Source: WHSW01 sp963828755
GTDB taxonomy: Bacteria > Actinomycetota > Thermoleophilia > Solirubrobacterales > 70-9
NCBI GenBank assembly: GCA_963828755.1
Contig: CAWHFY010000023.1
Location: 1 to 64,000, forward strand
Reading direction: 5' to 3'
DNA: 64,000 nt
Part shown: positions 53,344 to 61,253 of the stretch, in pieces
How the letters are laid out: every line of letters begins with the position of its first letter
Position numbering within the stretch: the first letter of the stretch is position 1
Translations under genes and position numbers: made by a program
Notes under the pieces: model-generated
The model's database searches: none
What the model was told of the DNA's origin: nothing
The model's input: only the letters and a program-made list of their open reading frames with translations

Positions 53344-54279
53344 ATGAATCCGGCGGCCAAGGTCTTCGTGATCACCGGGCCCTCCGGGGTCGGCAAGGGC
53401 ACCCTGATCAAGCGGCTGCGCGAGCGGATCCCCGAGCTCGGCCTCTCGGTGTCGGCGACCACGAGGTCGCCGCGGGCCGGGGAGGAGGACGGGCGCGACT
53501 ACTACTTCCTCGACCGCGACGAGTTCGCCACCCGCGCTGACGCAAACGAGTTCCTCGAGCACGCTGCGTACAGCGGCAACCGCTACGGCACGCTGCGCTC
53601 GGAGGTCGAGCGTCGCCTGCACGCCGGCGAGTCGCTGGTGCTCGAGATCGAGGTCCAGGGGGCGCGCCAGGTCCGCGCCGCGATGCCGGAGGCGGTGCTC
53701 GTGTTCATCGCGCCGCCCGATCCAGCGGCGCTGCGCGAGCGGCTCGAGGGCCGCGGCACCGACGACCCGGAGGCGATCTCGGAACGCCTGCGAACCGCCG
53801 AGATCGAGCTGGACGCCCAGGAGGAGTTTCAGCATGTGATCCGTAACGACGAGCTCGATCGCGCGGCCGACGAGCTGGTTGCGATCGTGAGGACGAGCTG
53901 GGTTGACCCTCGCCGCTGCCGTCGTCACTCGGCGCTGAGTGCACTCGAGCGACGAGCGACGAGGGACGAGTGGCGATTCCCCTACACTCCTCGCCGTGAT
54001 CAAGCCCCGCGTAGACCAACTGCTCCAGCGCACCGACAGCCACTATGCCGCCGTGCTCGTGGCCGCAAAGCGCGCCCGCCAGCTCAACAGCTATTACCGG
54101 GCGCTCGGCGAGGGCAGCTACGAGGAGTACACCCCGCCGATGGTCGAGAGCCAGACCGGCAACTACCTGACGATCGCCCTCGAGGAACTCGCTCAGGGCA
54201 AGCTCGACTACCGCTACCGCGCGTAGCGTCTTCCCGCGCCGCAACGGCGCGCCCGGATTCGCGGACCCCACGGGCGTAG
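53344..54279 (+). CDS. gmk: Guanylate kinase (3' end uncertain)
   Basis: Phosphorylates GMP to GDP. The P-loop FVITGPSGVGKGTL, the GMP-binding SATTRSPRAGEEDGRDYYF, the lid AAYSGNRYGTL and EIEVQGARQV are present. The kinase domain ends near 53890 (ADELVAIVR), the usual length. The frame then stays open to 54279 across a heptamer repeat and all of rpoZ, giving a 311-aa product with a nonsense tail. One indel would end it at 53895 or 53908, so the natural gene is probably about 185 codons. Confidence 0.88.
   Translation: MNPAAKVFVITGPSGVGKGTLIKRLRERIPELGLSVSATTRSPRAGEEDGRDYYFLDRDEFATRADANEFLEHAAYSGNRYGTLRSEVERRLHAGESLVLEIEVQGARQVRAAMPEAVLVFIAPPDPAALRERLEGRGTDDPEAISERLRTAEIELDAQEEFQHVIRNDELDRAADELVAIVRTSWVDPRRCRRHSALSALERRATRDEWRFPYTPRRDQAPRRPTAPAHRQPLCRRARGRKARPPAQQLLPGARRGQLRGVHPADGREPDRQLPDDRPRGTRSGQARLPLPRVASSRAATARPDSRTPRA
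53947..53974 (+). repeat. 28-bp element of four heptamers (site E)
   Basis: Two exact GAGCGAC units, then GAGGGAC and GAGTGGC, followed by GATTCCCC. It lies between the gmk kinase domain and rpoZ. Confidence 0.75.
53983..53988 (+). promoter_or_regulatory. Putative leaderless -10 box for rpoZ
   Basis: TACACT lies 7 nt before GTG 53996. Confidence 0.45.
53996..54226 (+). CDS. rpoZ: RNA polymerase omega subunit
   Basis: A 76-aa subunit that helps fold and hold the beta' subunit. VDQLLQRTDSHYAAVLVAAKRARQLNSYY contains the conserved beta'-contact helix, followed by TPPMVESQTGNYLTIALEELAQGKLDY. GTG 53996 has no ribosome site but a TACACT box 7 nt upstream. The order mihf-gmk-rpoZ-coaBC is standard for actinobacteria. 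Confidence 0.94.
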   Translation: MIKPRVDQLLQRTDSHYAAVLVAAKRARQLNSYYRALGEGSYEEYTPPMVESQTGNYLTIALEELAQGKLDYRYRA

Positions 54280-54282
54280 CCT
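54277..54282 (+). promoter_or_regulatory. Putative leaderless -10 box for coaBC
   Basis: TAGCCT lies 6 nt before ATG 54289, favouring ATG over the GTG at 54283. Confidence 0.4.
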
Positions 54283-54288
54283 GTGCCG

Positions 54289-55539
54289 ATGGCCCGCATC
54301 CTCCTCGGGGTGAGCGGCGGCATCGCCGCCTACAAGGCGCTCGAGTTCGCCCGCCTGGCGACCGAGCGCGGCCACGCGTTGCGGGTGGCGATGACCCCGA
54401 CCGCGCAGCGCTTCGTCGGCGCCGCGTCGTTCGAGGGGATCGTCGGCGCCCCGGTCCTCACCGGCGAGTTCGACCGCGACCCGCTTCGCGGCGCCTTCCC
54501 GGGCGACGAGCCCGCCGCCCACGACCCGATCGGCCACCTCGAGGTGGCCGCCAACGCGGACGCCTACCTGGTCGCGCCCGCCTCCGCGAACACGATCGCG
54601 AAACTCGCCACGGGGCTTTGCGACTCGATCCTCACCACGGGGTTCGTCGCCTGCACGGCGCCCCGTCTGATCGCGCCGGCGATGAACGACCGTATGTACG
54701 CCGATGCGGCGACGGTCGCCAACCTGACGACGCTGCGCGAGCGCGGCGTGATCGTCATCGACCCCGACGAAGGCTCGCTCGCCTCGCGCGGTGAGTACGG
54801 GGTGGGCCGCCTGGCCGCGCCCGAGCGCCTGCTCGCCGAGGTCGAGGCGGCGCTGCCGGCCGGCGGCGGCGCCTGGGACGGGCTGCGCGTGCTGGTCACC
54901 GCCGGCGGCACCAGGGAGCCGATCGACCCGGTGCGGTTCATCGGCAACCGCTCGAGCGGGCGCATGGGCGTCGCCCTCGCCGCAGCGGCGGCGCGCCGTG
55001 GCGCGGTCGTCACCCTGATCGCGGCGAACCTGGCGATCGACCCGCCGGCCGGCATCGAGACGGTCGCCGTCGAGACGACGGCTCAGCTCGGCGCGGCCGT
55101 TCGCGATCGGTTCGCCGACTCCCATGTCTTGCTGATGGCCGCCGCCCCGGCCGACTTCACCGCCGCGGCGCCCGAGCAGGGGAAGATGGCGCGCACGGCG
55201 GCGGCCGGCCTCGACCTGCGCCTCGAGCCGACCGAGGACATCCTCGCCGGAGTCGCCGCCAACCGCCGCTCGGGCCAGACCCTGGTCGGGTTCGCCGCCG
55301 AGACGGGGGCCCAGGCGATCGAGCGCGCCCGCGCGAAGCTGGAGCGCAAAGCCGTCGACGCGATCGTCTTCAACGACGTCTCGCGCCCCGAGATCGGGTT
55401 CGACTCGCAGCGCAACGAGGTGACGATCGTCGAACGCGACGGTGAGCACCACGTGCCGATCGCCTCGAAGGACGAGGTCGCCGACGCGGTCCTCGACCGC
55501 GTGGAGGCGCTCAGAGAGCCGGTCCGGGACGTCGGGTAG
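54289..55539 (+). CDS. coaBC: Bifunctional phosphopantothenoylcysteine synthetase/decarboxylase
   Basis: Two steps of coenzyme A synthesis, 416 aa. The CoaC flavodoxin-like half has ILLGVSGGIAAYKALE, HLEVAANADAYLVAPASANTIAK and the PAMN motif APAMNDRMY. The CoaB half has VTAGGTREPIDPVRFIGNRSSGRMG and the DNA/CTP-like fold ending VIFNDVS...EVTIVERDG. In the CoaC flap I read LASRGEYGVGRL where many enzymes have LACGDxGxGRM, so the catalytic cysteine is not obvious. It supplies CoA to the acyl-CoA enzymes of the window. Confidence 0.93.
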   Translation: MARILLGVSGGIAAYKALEFARLATERGHALRVAMTPTAQRFVGAASFEGIVGAPVLTGEFDRDPLRGAFPGDEPAAHDPIGHLEVAANADAYLVAPASANTIAKLATGLCDSILTTGFVACTAPRLIAPAMNDRMYADAATVANLTTLRERGVIVIDPDEGSLASRGEYGVGRLAAPERLLAEVEAALPAGGGAWDGLRVLVTAGGTREPIDPVRFIGNRSSGRMGVALAAAAARRGAVVTLIAANLAIDPPAGIETVAVETTAQLGAAVRDRFADSHVLLMAAAPADFTAAAPEQGKMARTAAAGLDLRLEPTEDILAGVAANRRSGQTLVGFAAETGAQAIERARAKLERKAVDAIVFNDVSRPEIGFDSQRNEVTIVERDGEHHVPIASKDEVADAVLDRVEALREPVRDVG

Positions 55540-55549
55540 CGGCCGCCGT

Positions 55550-55578
55550 TGCGGGCTTCCACACGGCGCTTCTACACT
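55550..55578 (+). promoter_or_regulatory. Promoter for the TPR gene
   Basis: -35 TTGCGG (55550-55555), 17-bp spacer, -10 TACACT (55573-55578), 6 nt before ATG 55585: a leaderless arrangement. Confidence 0.6.
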
Positions 55579-55584
55579 CGATTC

Positions 55585-55950
55585 ATGCCCAGCGACGACA
55601 CCTACATCCTCTATCGCCGCGGCGTCGAGCTCCTCGAGGACGGCAGCCCCGGCGAGGCCACGGTGCCGCTTGCCGAGGTGGCCCGGCGGGCGCCGGAGAA
55701 GAGCTCGGTCCGCGAGGCGCTCGGCCGCGCCTACTTCCACAACCGCCAGTTCGCCGAGGCGGCGACGGAGTTCGAGGCCGTGGTCCAGACCCACCCGGTC
55801 GACGACTACGCCCACTTCTGCCTCGGCCGGGCGCTCAGCCTCACCGGCCAGCGGGAGCGGGCACGCCATCACCTGGCGCTGGCCTCCAACCTGCGACCCG
55901 ACCGACCCGACTATCGCCTGTATCGCGACCGGCTGCGCGCGGCGTCCTGA
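55585..55950 (+). CDS. TPR-repeat protein
   Basis: A 121-aa helical protein with about three tetratricopeptide units: YILYRRGVELLEDGSPGEATVPLAEVARRAP, SSVREALGRAYFHNRQFAEAATEFEAVVQTHP and DYAHFCLGRALSLTGQRERARHHLALASNLRP. It has no signal peptide, so it is a cytoplasmic adaptor. It lies directly before dtd. The partner is unknown. Confidence 0.82.
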   Translation: MPSDDTYILYRRGVELLEDGSPGEATVPLAEVARRAPEKSSVREALGRAYFHNRQFAEAATEFEAVVQTHPVDDYAHFCLGRALSLTGQRERARHHLALASNLRPDRPDYRLYRDRLRAAS

Positions 55951-55954
55951 GGGT

Positions 55955-56383
55955 TTGCGCGCGCTCGTCCAGCGGGTCAGCCGGGCGGCGGTGCGCGTCG
56001 ACGGCGAGGCGATCGCCACGATCGGCGGCGGTCTGCTCGTCCTGCTCGGCGTGCGCGAGGGCGACACCGAGGCGGAGGCCGACCGGCTCGCCGACAAGGT
56101 CCGCGCCCTGCGGATCTTCGACGACGCCGACGGCCGCATGAACGAGTCGCTCGGCGAGCGCGAGGTGCTGTGCGTGAGCCAGTTCACCCTCTACGGGGAC
56201 CCGCGCAAGGGCAACCGGCCGAGCTACGCGGCGGCGGCACGGCCGGAGCTGGCCGAGCCCCTGTACGAGCGCTTCTGCGCGCGGCTGGGGGCATGCCGCG
56301 GTGCCTTCGGTGCGCGGATGCAGGTGGAGCTCGTCAACGACGGCCCGGTGACCCTGCTGGTCGAGGCCGATCGCGACGCCTGA
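55955..56383 (+). CDS. dtd: D-aminoacyl-tRNA deacylase
   Basis: Removes D-amino acids (and glycine from tRNA-Ala) from mischarged tRNA. 142 aa from TTG 55955, 4 nt after the TPR stop. RALVQRVSRAAVRVDGEAIATIGGGLLVLLGV, VLCVSQFTLYGD (active site) and the Gly-cisPro region NDGPVTLLVEAD are intact, as is RPSYAAAARPE. Confidence 0.94.
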   Translation: MRALVQRVSRAAVRVDGEAIATIGGGLLVLLGVREGDTEAEADRLADKVRALRIFDDADGRMNESLGEREVLCVSQFTLYGDPRKGNRPSYAAAARPELAEPLYERFCARLGACRGAFGARMQVELVNDGPVTLLVEADRDA

Positions 56384-56412
56384 ATCGCGCCGGCGCTCGC
56401 TGCGCTCGGGGC

Positions 56413-56418
56413 TATACT
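56413..56418 (+). promoter_or_regulatory. Putative -10 box of the rimP-nusA operon
   Basis: TATACT just after dtd. A transcript starting near 56425 would carry the terminator at 56454 in its leader. Confidence 0.55.
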
Positions 56419-56453
56419 GAGCGCACCTTCTCACGTACCCGAACCCTGAGAGT

Positions 56454-56478
56454 GGTGGGCCCGGGCCCACCTTTTTTT
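56454..56478 (+). terminator. Intrinsic terminator in the rimP leader (possible attenuator)
   Basis: An 18-bp perfect palindrome GGTGGGCCCGGGCCCACC is followed at once by seven T. It lies 41 bp after the -10 box and 52 bp before the rimP start, so it is inside the operon leader and not only at the end of dtd. Similar hairpins precede rimP in many Gram-positive bacteria. Confidence 0.85.
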
Positions 56479-56529
56479 CGCAGTTTCGGCGCCGGAGAAG
56501 GCCCGACGAAACCGAGGAGAGCGGACCGA

Positions 56530-56970
56530 GTGAGCGACCTTCAAGAGCTACAGAACACGATCGAGGACCGACTGGCGGGGTTCGACCCCGAGGTCGAGCT
56601 GATCGCGCTCGAGCGCCCCGCGGCGGAGACGCTGCGGCTCTACATCGACCGTCCGGGTGGCGTCGACCTCGCCCTCTGCGAGCGCGTCACGGTCGAGCTG
56701 CGCGACCTGCTCGAGGCCTACGCGCTCGAGGTCTCCTCGCCCGGGGTCGACCGACCGTTGACCAAGCCCGAGCACTTCCGGCGCTTCCTCGGCCGTCGCG
56801 TCAAGGTCCGCACCGCCGAGGCGATCGAGGGCCGTCAAAACTTCACCGGGACGCTGGTCAACGCTGACGACGAGACCGTCGAGCTCGTCGCCGACGGCGC
56901 CGACATCCGCATCCCACTGGCGCGCATTCGCCGTTCGAATCTGGTTCCCGAGTTTGGAGGCAACGCTTGA
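56530..56970 (+). CDS. rimP: Ribosome maturation factor RimP
   Basis: A 146-aa factor for 30S assembly. VELIALERPAAETLRLYIDRPGGVDLALCERV and LEVSSPGVDRPLTKPEHFRRFLGRRVKV are the typical N-domain and linker; the C-terminal SH3-like domain ends IRRSNLVPEF. GTG 56530 follows a GAGGAG stretch. Its end overlaps nusA by TTGA. First gene of the nusA-infB operon. Confidence 0.93.
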   Translation: MSDLQELQNTIEDRLAGFDPEVELIALERPAAETLRLYIDRPGGVDLALCERVTVELRDLLEAYALEVSSPGVDRPLTKPEHFRRFLGRRVKVRTAEAIEGRQNFTGTLVNADDETVELVADGADIRIPLARIRRSNLVPEFGGNA

Positions 56971-58622
56971 GTCGCGAGATCGTTGAGGCCCTGCACGGCC
57001 TCGAGCAGGAGAAGGGCATCGACGCCGAGACGCTGATGGCGGCGCTCGAGGACGCCCTGCTGTCCGCGTACAAGAAGAGCCCCGGTTCGGCCAAGTACGC
57101 CCGGGTCGACCTCGACCGCGACACGGCCGACTTCCGGGTCTTCGAGCTGATCCTGCCTCCCGAGCTGGAGGAGAAGCTCCTCGCGGAGGTCGCCGAGGAC
57201 CAGGAGCCGACCGTCGATCCTGAGACAGGCGAGCTGCGCGAGCCCGAGGAGCCCGAGCTCGATCCCGAGATCCTGGCGCCCTACGAGGACCAGATCCAGT
57301 CGCGCGACGTGACCCCGGACGACTTCGGCCGGATCGCCGCGCAAACCGCCAAGCAGGTGATCTTGCAGCGGATTCGCGAGGCCGAGCGCCAGATGATGTA
57401 CGACGAGTACCAGGACCGCGTCGGCGAGCTGATCACCGGGATCATCCAGCAGTCGGACAACCGCTACACGCTGGTGCAGCTGCGCGAGCGGGTCGAGGCG
57501 CTGCTGCCGCGCTCCGAGCAGGTCTGGAACGAGCGCTACGACCACGGGATGCGCGTCAAGGCCGTGATCACCGACGTCTCGGCCGAGGGCAAGGGTCCGA
57601 GCATCGTCGTCAGCCGCCGCAGCCCCGAGCTGATCAAGGAGCTGTTCGAGCTCGAGGTGCCCGAGATCGCCGACGGCCTGGTCGAGATCGTCGGGGTCGC
57701 CCGCGAGCCCGGTTATCGCTCGAAGATCGCGGTTATCTCTCACGCCGACGGCGTCGATCCGGTCGGCGCCTGCGTCGGCCCGCGCGGCTCGCGGGTACGG
57801 ATGGTCGTCTCCGAGTTGCGCGGCGAGAAGATCGACATCATCCCTTACAACGAGGAGCCCGCCCGCTTCGTCGCCAAGGCGCTCTCGCCGGCCCGGGTGC
57901 GCGAGGTGCTCGTCGATGACGAGACCAAGGAAGCGACGGTGATCGTCCCCGACGACCAGCTCTCGCTGGCGATCGGGCGTGAGGGTCAGAACGCCCGCTT
58001 GGCGGCGAAGCTGACCGGTTGGAAGGTGGACATCAAGTCGCAGACCGAGTTCGTCGAGGCCGACGACATGGACTACGACGAGGGCGAGGAGCAGGCCGAC
58101 GGCCGCTGCGCCGCGGTCCTGAGCGCCGGCAGGCGCTGCCCGAACGCGGCCCTGGACGGCTCGCGCTACTGCGGCCTGCCCCAGCATCAGGCGCTGTCGC
58201 GCTTCTCGACCAACCAGGTGACGGTTGTCTCGCCGCTCGCCGATGCCGAGGTCGCGGTGCTCGCCGACCCGGACGCCCGCGACGCCGAGGTCGCAGCGCT
58301 GGTCGCCCGCGCCGAGGCCGAGTTCACCGAGGCCGCCGAGGAAGCTCCGGCCGAGGCCGAAGCGCCTGCCGCCGAGGAGCCGCCGCAGGCGCCCGTTCCG
58401 GAGGCGCCCGCGGCCGAGGAGGCCCCGGCTGCTGAGCCCGCGGCTGCCGAACCGGAGACCGAGGCCGACGTGGTCGACGAGGAGATCGCCGAGGAGGAGG
58501 TCGAGGCGGCAGCCGAGGCCGAGTCCGCCGAGCTCGAAGAGCAGGTCGTCGACGACGGCGTTCCTGAGGCCGAGGGCGACGCGCCGGATGAGGGCGTTGC
58601 CGCCCCCGGGGAGGCGCGCTAG
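56967..58622 (+). CDS. nusA: Transcription termination/antitermination factor NusA, with extra C-terminal zinc-like motif
   Basis: A 551-aa elongation factor. N-domain (1-130), S1 domain (MRVKAVITDVSAEGKGPSIVVSRRS), KH1 (VGACVGPRGSRVRMVVSELRGEKIDI) and KH2 (LSLAIGREGQNARLAAKLTGWKVDIKS). After the KH domains a short Cys/His motif, GRCAAVLSAGRRCPNAALDG then SRYCGLPQH, resembles DUF5763-type zinc knuckles. It is followed by 140 residues of Ala/Glu/Pro-rich acidic tail. The KH core is standard; the knuckle and tail are unusual. Start TTG 56967. Confidence 0.92.
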   Translation: MSREIVEALHGLEQEKGIDAETLMAALEDALLSAYKKSPGSAKYARVDLDRDTADFRVFELILPPELEEKLLAEVAEDQEPTVDPETGELREPEEPELDPEILAPYEDQIQSRDVTPDDFGRIAAQTAKQVILQRIREAERQMMYDEYQDRVGELITGIIQQSDNRYTLVQLRERVEALLPRSEQVWNERYDHGMRVKAVITDVSAEGKGPSIVVSRRSPELIKELFELEVPEIADGLVEIVGVAREPGYRSKIAVISHADGVDPVGACVGPRGSRVRMVVSELRGEKIDIIPYNEEPARFVAKALSPARVREVLVDDETKEATVIVPDDQLSLAIGREGQNARLAAKLTGWKVDIKSQTEFVEADDMDYDEGEEQADGRCAAVLSAGRRCPNAALDGSRYCGLPQHQALSRFSTNQVTVVSPLADAEVAVLADPDARDAEVAALVARAEAEFTEAAEEAPAEAEAPAAEEPPQAPVPEAPAAEEAPAAEPAAAEPETEADVVDEEIAEEEVEAAAEAESAELEEQVVDDGVPEAEGDAPDEGVAAPGEAR

Positions 58623-60857
58623 TTGGCCCGCAAGCGCGTCCACGAGATCGCCAAGGCGCACGGCCTGACCAGCAAGGAGGTCCTCGCGGCGCTGTCCGCT
58701 GCCGGGATCGAGGCGAAGGTCGCTGCCTCGAGCGTCGAGGAGGCCGACGCGCTGCAGGCGCTGAAGGCCGCGAACGGCTCGCCCGCCGCCGAGGCCAAGC
58801 CCGCCGCGGCGAAGGCGCAGGCCGAGTCGAAGCCCGCCCCTGCCGCGACGGCGCCGGCCGAGGCGGCCGCGCAGCCCGCCGCCGAGGCGAAGCCCAAGGC
58901 TGTCCGCCCGGTGCAGCCCGCCGGCGGCGGCGACGGGGCGCAGAAGAAGCGCCGCCGCGTCGTGATCGACTCGCAGGCCTCTCGCCGCGACCAGCCCCAG
59001 AACGCGCCGCCACGCCGCCCGCCGCGGCGCCGCGGCGGGCGGCGTCGCCGGCCGCTGCTCGAGGAGCCGGTCTCAGGGCCGACGGTCGAGCCGGTCCGGC
59101 CGGCACTCAAGATTCCCTCGGGCGCGACCGTGCGCGAGGTGGCCGAGATCTTCGGGGTCGGTGGCGCCGACGTGATCAAGCAGCTGATGCAGCTGGGCGA
59201 GATGGCGACCCTGACTCAGACCCTCTCCGACGAGACCATCGAGGTGCTCGCGGGGGCGCTCGACCGCGACGTCGAGATCGTCACCGCCGCCGAGGAGGCC
59301 GTCGAGGCGCCCGTCTATGACGACGCCGACGAGGACCTCATCGACCGGCCGCCCGTGGTCACGATCATGGGCCACGTCGACCACGGCAAGACGTCACTGC
59401 TCGACGCGATCCGCGAGACCGAGGTGGTCGCCGGCGAGGCCGGCGGGATCACCCAGCACATCGGCGCCTACCAGGTGCACCAGGACGGCAGGACGATCAG
59501 CTTCATCGACACACCGGGCCACGCGGCCTTCACAGCGATGCGAGCCCGCGGCGCCGACGTCACGGACATCGTCGTCATCGTGGTCGCCGCGGATGACGGC
59601 GTCATGCCGCAGACGGTCGAGGCGATCGACCACGCCCGCGCCGCCGACGTCCCGATCCTGGTCGCGATCAACAAGATCGACCTCGAAGGCGCCAATCCCG
59701 ACAAGGTCAAGGGCGAGCTCGCCACGCACGACCTCAGCCCCGAGGACTGGGGAGGCGACACGATCTTCGTCAACGTCTCGGCGAAGACCCACGAGAACCT
59801 CGACGACCTGCTCGAGAACATCCTCCTGGTCGCCGAGCTCGAGGAGCTGAAGGCCAACCCCGACGCGCCCGCGTCGGGCGCTGTGATCGAGTCGCACCTC
59901 GATCCCGGCCGGGGCCCGGTCGCCACCGTGCTCGTCCAGCGCGGAACGCTTCGGATCGGCGACTCCGTCGTCGCCGGCTCGCAGTGGGGCAAGGTGAAGG
60001 CGATGCAGGATCACACCGGGACGCGGCTCCAGGAGGCGCGGCCCGGAGATCCGGTCGAGGTGCTTGGGTTCGAGGGCGTCTGCGAGGCCGGCGAGCGCGT
60101 CGAGGCGGTCGAGAACGACCGCCGTGCGCGCCAGCTCGCCGAGGAACGCGCTCATCGGCTGAAGACCGAGCAACTGGCCCGCCGCCAGTCCCGCCGGCTC
60201 ACCCTCGACGAGGTCTTCGCGAAGGCCAAGGAGGGCGAGATCAACGAGCTCAACATCGTCCTCAAGGGCGACGTCTCCGGCTCGCTCGAGGCGCTTCAGG
60301 ACGAGATCGCGAAGCTGCCCCAGGACGAGATCTCCGTCAACGTGATCCGCGCCGGCGCCGGCGGCATCAACGAGTCGGACGTGATGCTGGCGGCCGCCTC
60401 CGACGCCGTGATCATCGGCTTCAACGTCCGCCCGCTCGCCGACGCGCGGCGCGCGGCCGACCAGGAGGGCGTCGAGATCCGCACCTACTCGGTGATCTAC
60501 AAGGTCACCGAGGAGCTGCGCGCCGCGATGGAGGGCATGCTCGAGCCCGAGGAGGTCGAGGAGGCCCTCGGCCAAGCGGACGTGCTCGAACTCTTCAAGG
60601 CCTCGAAGATCGGCACGATCGCCGGCTGCTCGGTCACCGACGGCCGGCTCACCCGCGGCGCCGACGTGCGTCTGGTCCGCGACGGCACCGTCGCCTGGAC
60701 CGGCCGGATCGCCTCGCTTCGGAGGTTCAAGGACGACGTGCGCGAGGTCGAGGCCGGCCTCGAGTGCGGCGTCGTGCTCGAGGGCTTCCAGGACGTGAAG
60801 GTGGGCGACGTGATCGAGGCGTTCGAAACGAAGCAGGTGGAGAAGACGCTGGAGTAG
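58623..60857 (+). CDS. infB: Translation initiation factor IF-2
   Basis: A 744-aa GTPase bringing initiator tRNA to the 30S subunit. The N-terminal region is one IF2_N motif (RVHEIAKAHGLTSKEVLAALSAAGIE) with an Ala/Pro/Lys linker. A second IF2_N motif follows (TVREVAEIFGVGGADVIKQLMQLG). G domain: MGHVDHGKTSLLD, TPGHAAFTAMRARG and INKID. C-terminal domains end GDVIEAFETKQVEKTLE. The linker is short compared with streptomycetes. Start TTG 58623, directly after nusA. Confidence 0.96.
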   Translation: MARKRVHEIAKAHGLTSKEVLAALSAAGIEAKVAASSVEEADALQALKAANGSPAAEAKPAAAKAQAESKPAPAATAPAEAAAQPAAEAKPKAVRPVQPAGGGDGAQKKRRRVVIDSQASRRDQPQNAPPRRPPRRRGGRRRRPLLEEPVSGPTVEPVRPALKIPSGATVREVAEIFGVGGADVIKQLMQLGEMATLTQTLSDETIEVLAGALDRDVEIVTAAEEAVEAPVYDDADEDLIDRPPVVTIMGHVDHGKTSLLDAIRETEVVAGEAGGITQHIGAYQVHQDGRTISFIDTPGHAAFTAMRARGADVTDIVVIVVAADDGVMPQTVEAIDHARAADVPILVAINKIDLEGANPDKVKGELATHDLSPEDWGGDTIFVNVSAKTHENLDDLLENILLVAELEELKANPDAPASGAVIESHLDPGRGPVATVLVQRGTLRIGDSVVAGSQWGKVKAMQDHTGTRLQEARPGDPVEVLGFEGVCEAGERVEAVENDRRARQLAEERAHRLKTEQLARRQSRRLTLDEVFAKAKEGEINELNIVLKGDVSGSLEALQDEIAKLPQDEISVNVIRAGAGGINESDVMLAAASDAVIIGFNVRPLADARRAADQEGVEIRTYSVIYKVTEELRAAMEGMLEPEEVEEALGQADVLELFKASKIGTIAGCSVTDGRLTRGADVRLVRDGTVAWTGRIASLRRFKDDVREVEAGLECGVVLEGFQDVKVGDVIEAFETKQVEKTLE

Positions 60858-60899
60858 CGCTCGTGCTCAGGTCGCTCGCGCTCGATCATCTGGGTCGGC

Positions 60900-60920
60900 G
60901 AGTGACCAGTGACCAGTGAC
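60900..60920 (+). repeat. Heptamer element at the ylxP start (site F)
   Basis: GAGTGAC, CAGTGAC, CAGTGAC in 7-base register, followed by CGATTCCCC. GTG codons occur at 60902, 60909 and 60916, one in each frame; only 60916 opens ylxP. Confidence 0.7.
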
Positions 60921-61221
60921 CGATTCCCCGTACATCAGCCTGATCGAAATCCACCTGGACCTGCGCGACTCCTCGAGCCTGAAGGACAAGCGCAAGCTGC
61001 TCAGCTCGCTCAAGGCTCAGTTGCGCCAGCGGTTCGTCGCCGCGGTCGCCGAGACCGAGGCGCACGACGACCGCCGTCGCGCCGTGCTGCTCTGCGCGCT
61101 CGTCGGCGGTCCCGAGGTGCGGGCGAGATCATCGGAGTTGGAGCGCTTCGTCGAGGCCCGTTGTCCGGATCGGTGCAGGTTCGAACGCGACCTGATCACG
61201 CTCGCCGACGTCCGCGGCTAG
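60916..61221 (+). CDS. ylxP: YlxP/DUF503 family protein
   Basis: A 101-aa protein of the DUF503 family found between infB and rbfA in Gram-positive bacteria. SLIEIHLDLRDSSSLKDKRKLLSSLKAQLRQRF and VAAVAETEAHDDRRRAVLLCALVGG are typical. Function is thought to lie in ribosome maturation or rRNA handling. The start GTG 60916 is the third GTG of a heptamer repeat; the first two are out of frame. Confidence 0.88.
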   Translation: MTDSPYISLIEIHLDLRDSSSLKDKRKLLSSLKAQLRQRFVAAVAETEAHDDRRRAVLLCALVGGPEVRARSSELERFVEARCPDRCRFERDLITLADVRG

Positions 61222-61253
61222 GACTTGAAGTACCCCTGTTATGTTGGCCGCGT

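Noticed and set aside
53900..54279. C-terminal extension domain of guanylate kinase
   Set aside because: The extra residues are an out-of-frame reading of the heptamer repeat and rpoZ, with no domain features.
56454..56478. Terminator belonging only to dtd
   Set aside because: A TATACT box between dtd and the hairpin suggests it lies in the rimP leader; kept as a possible attenuator instead.
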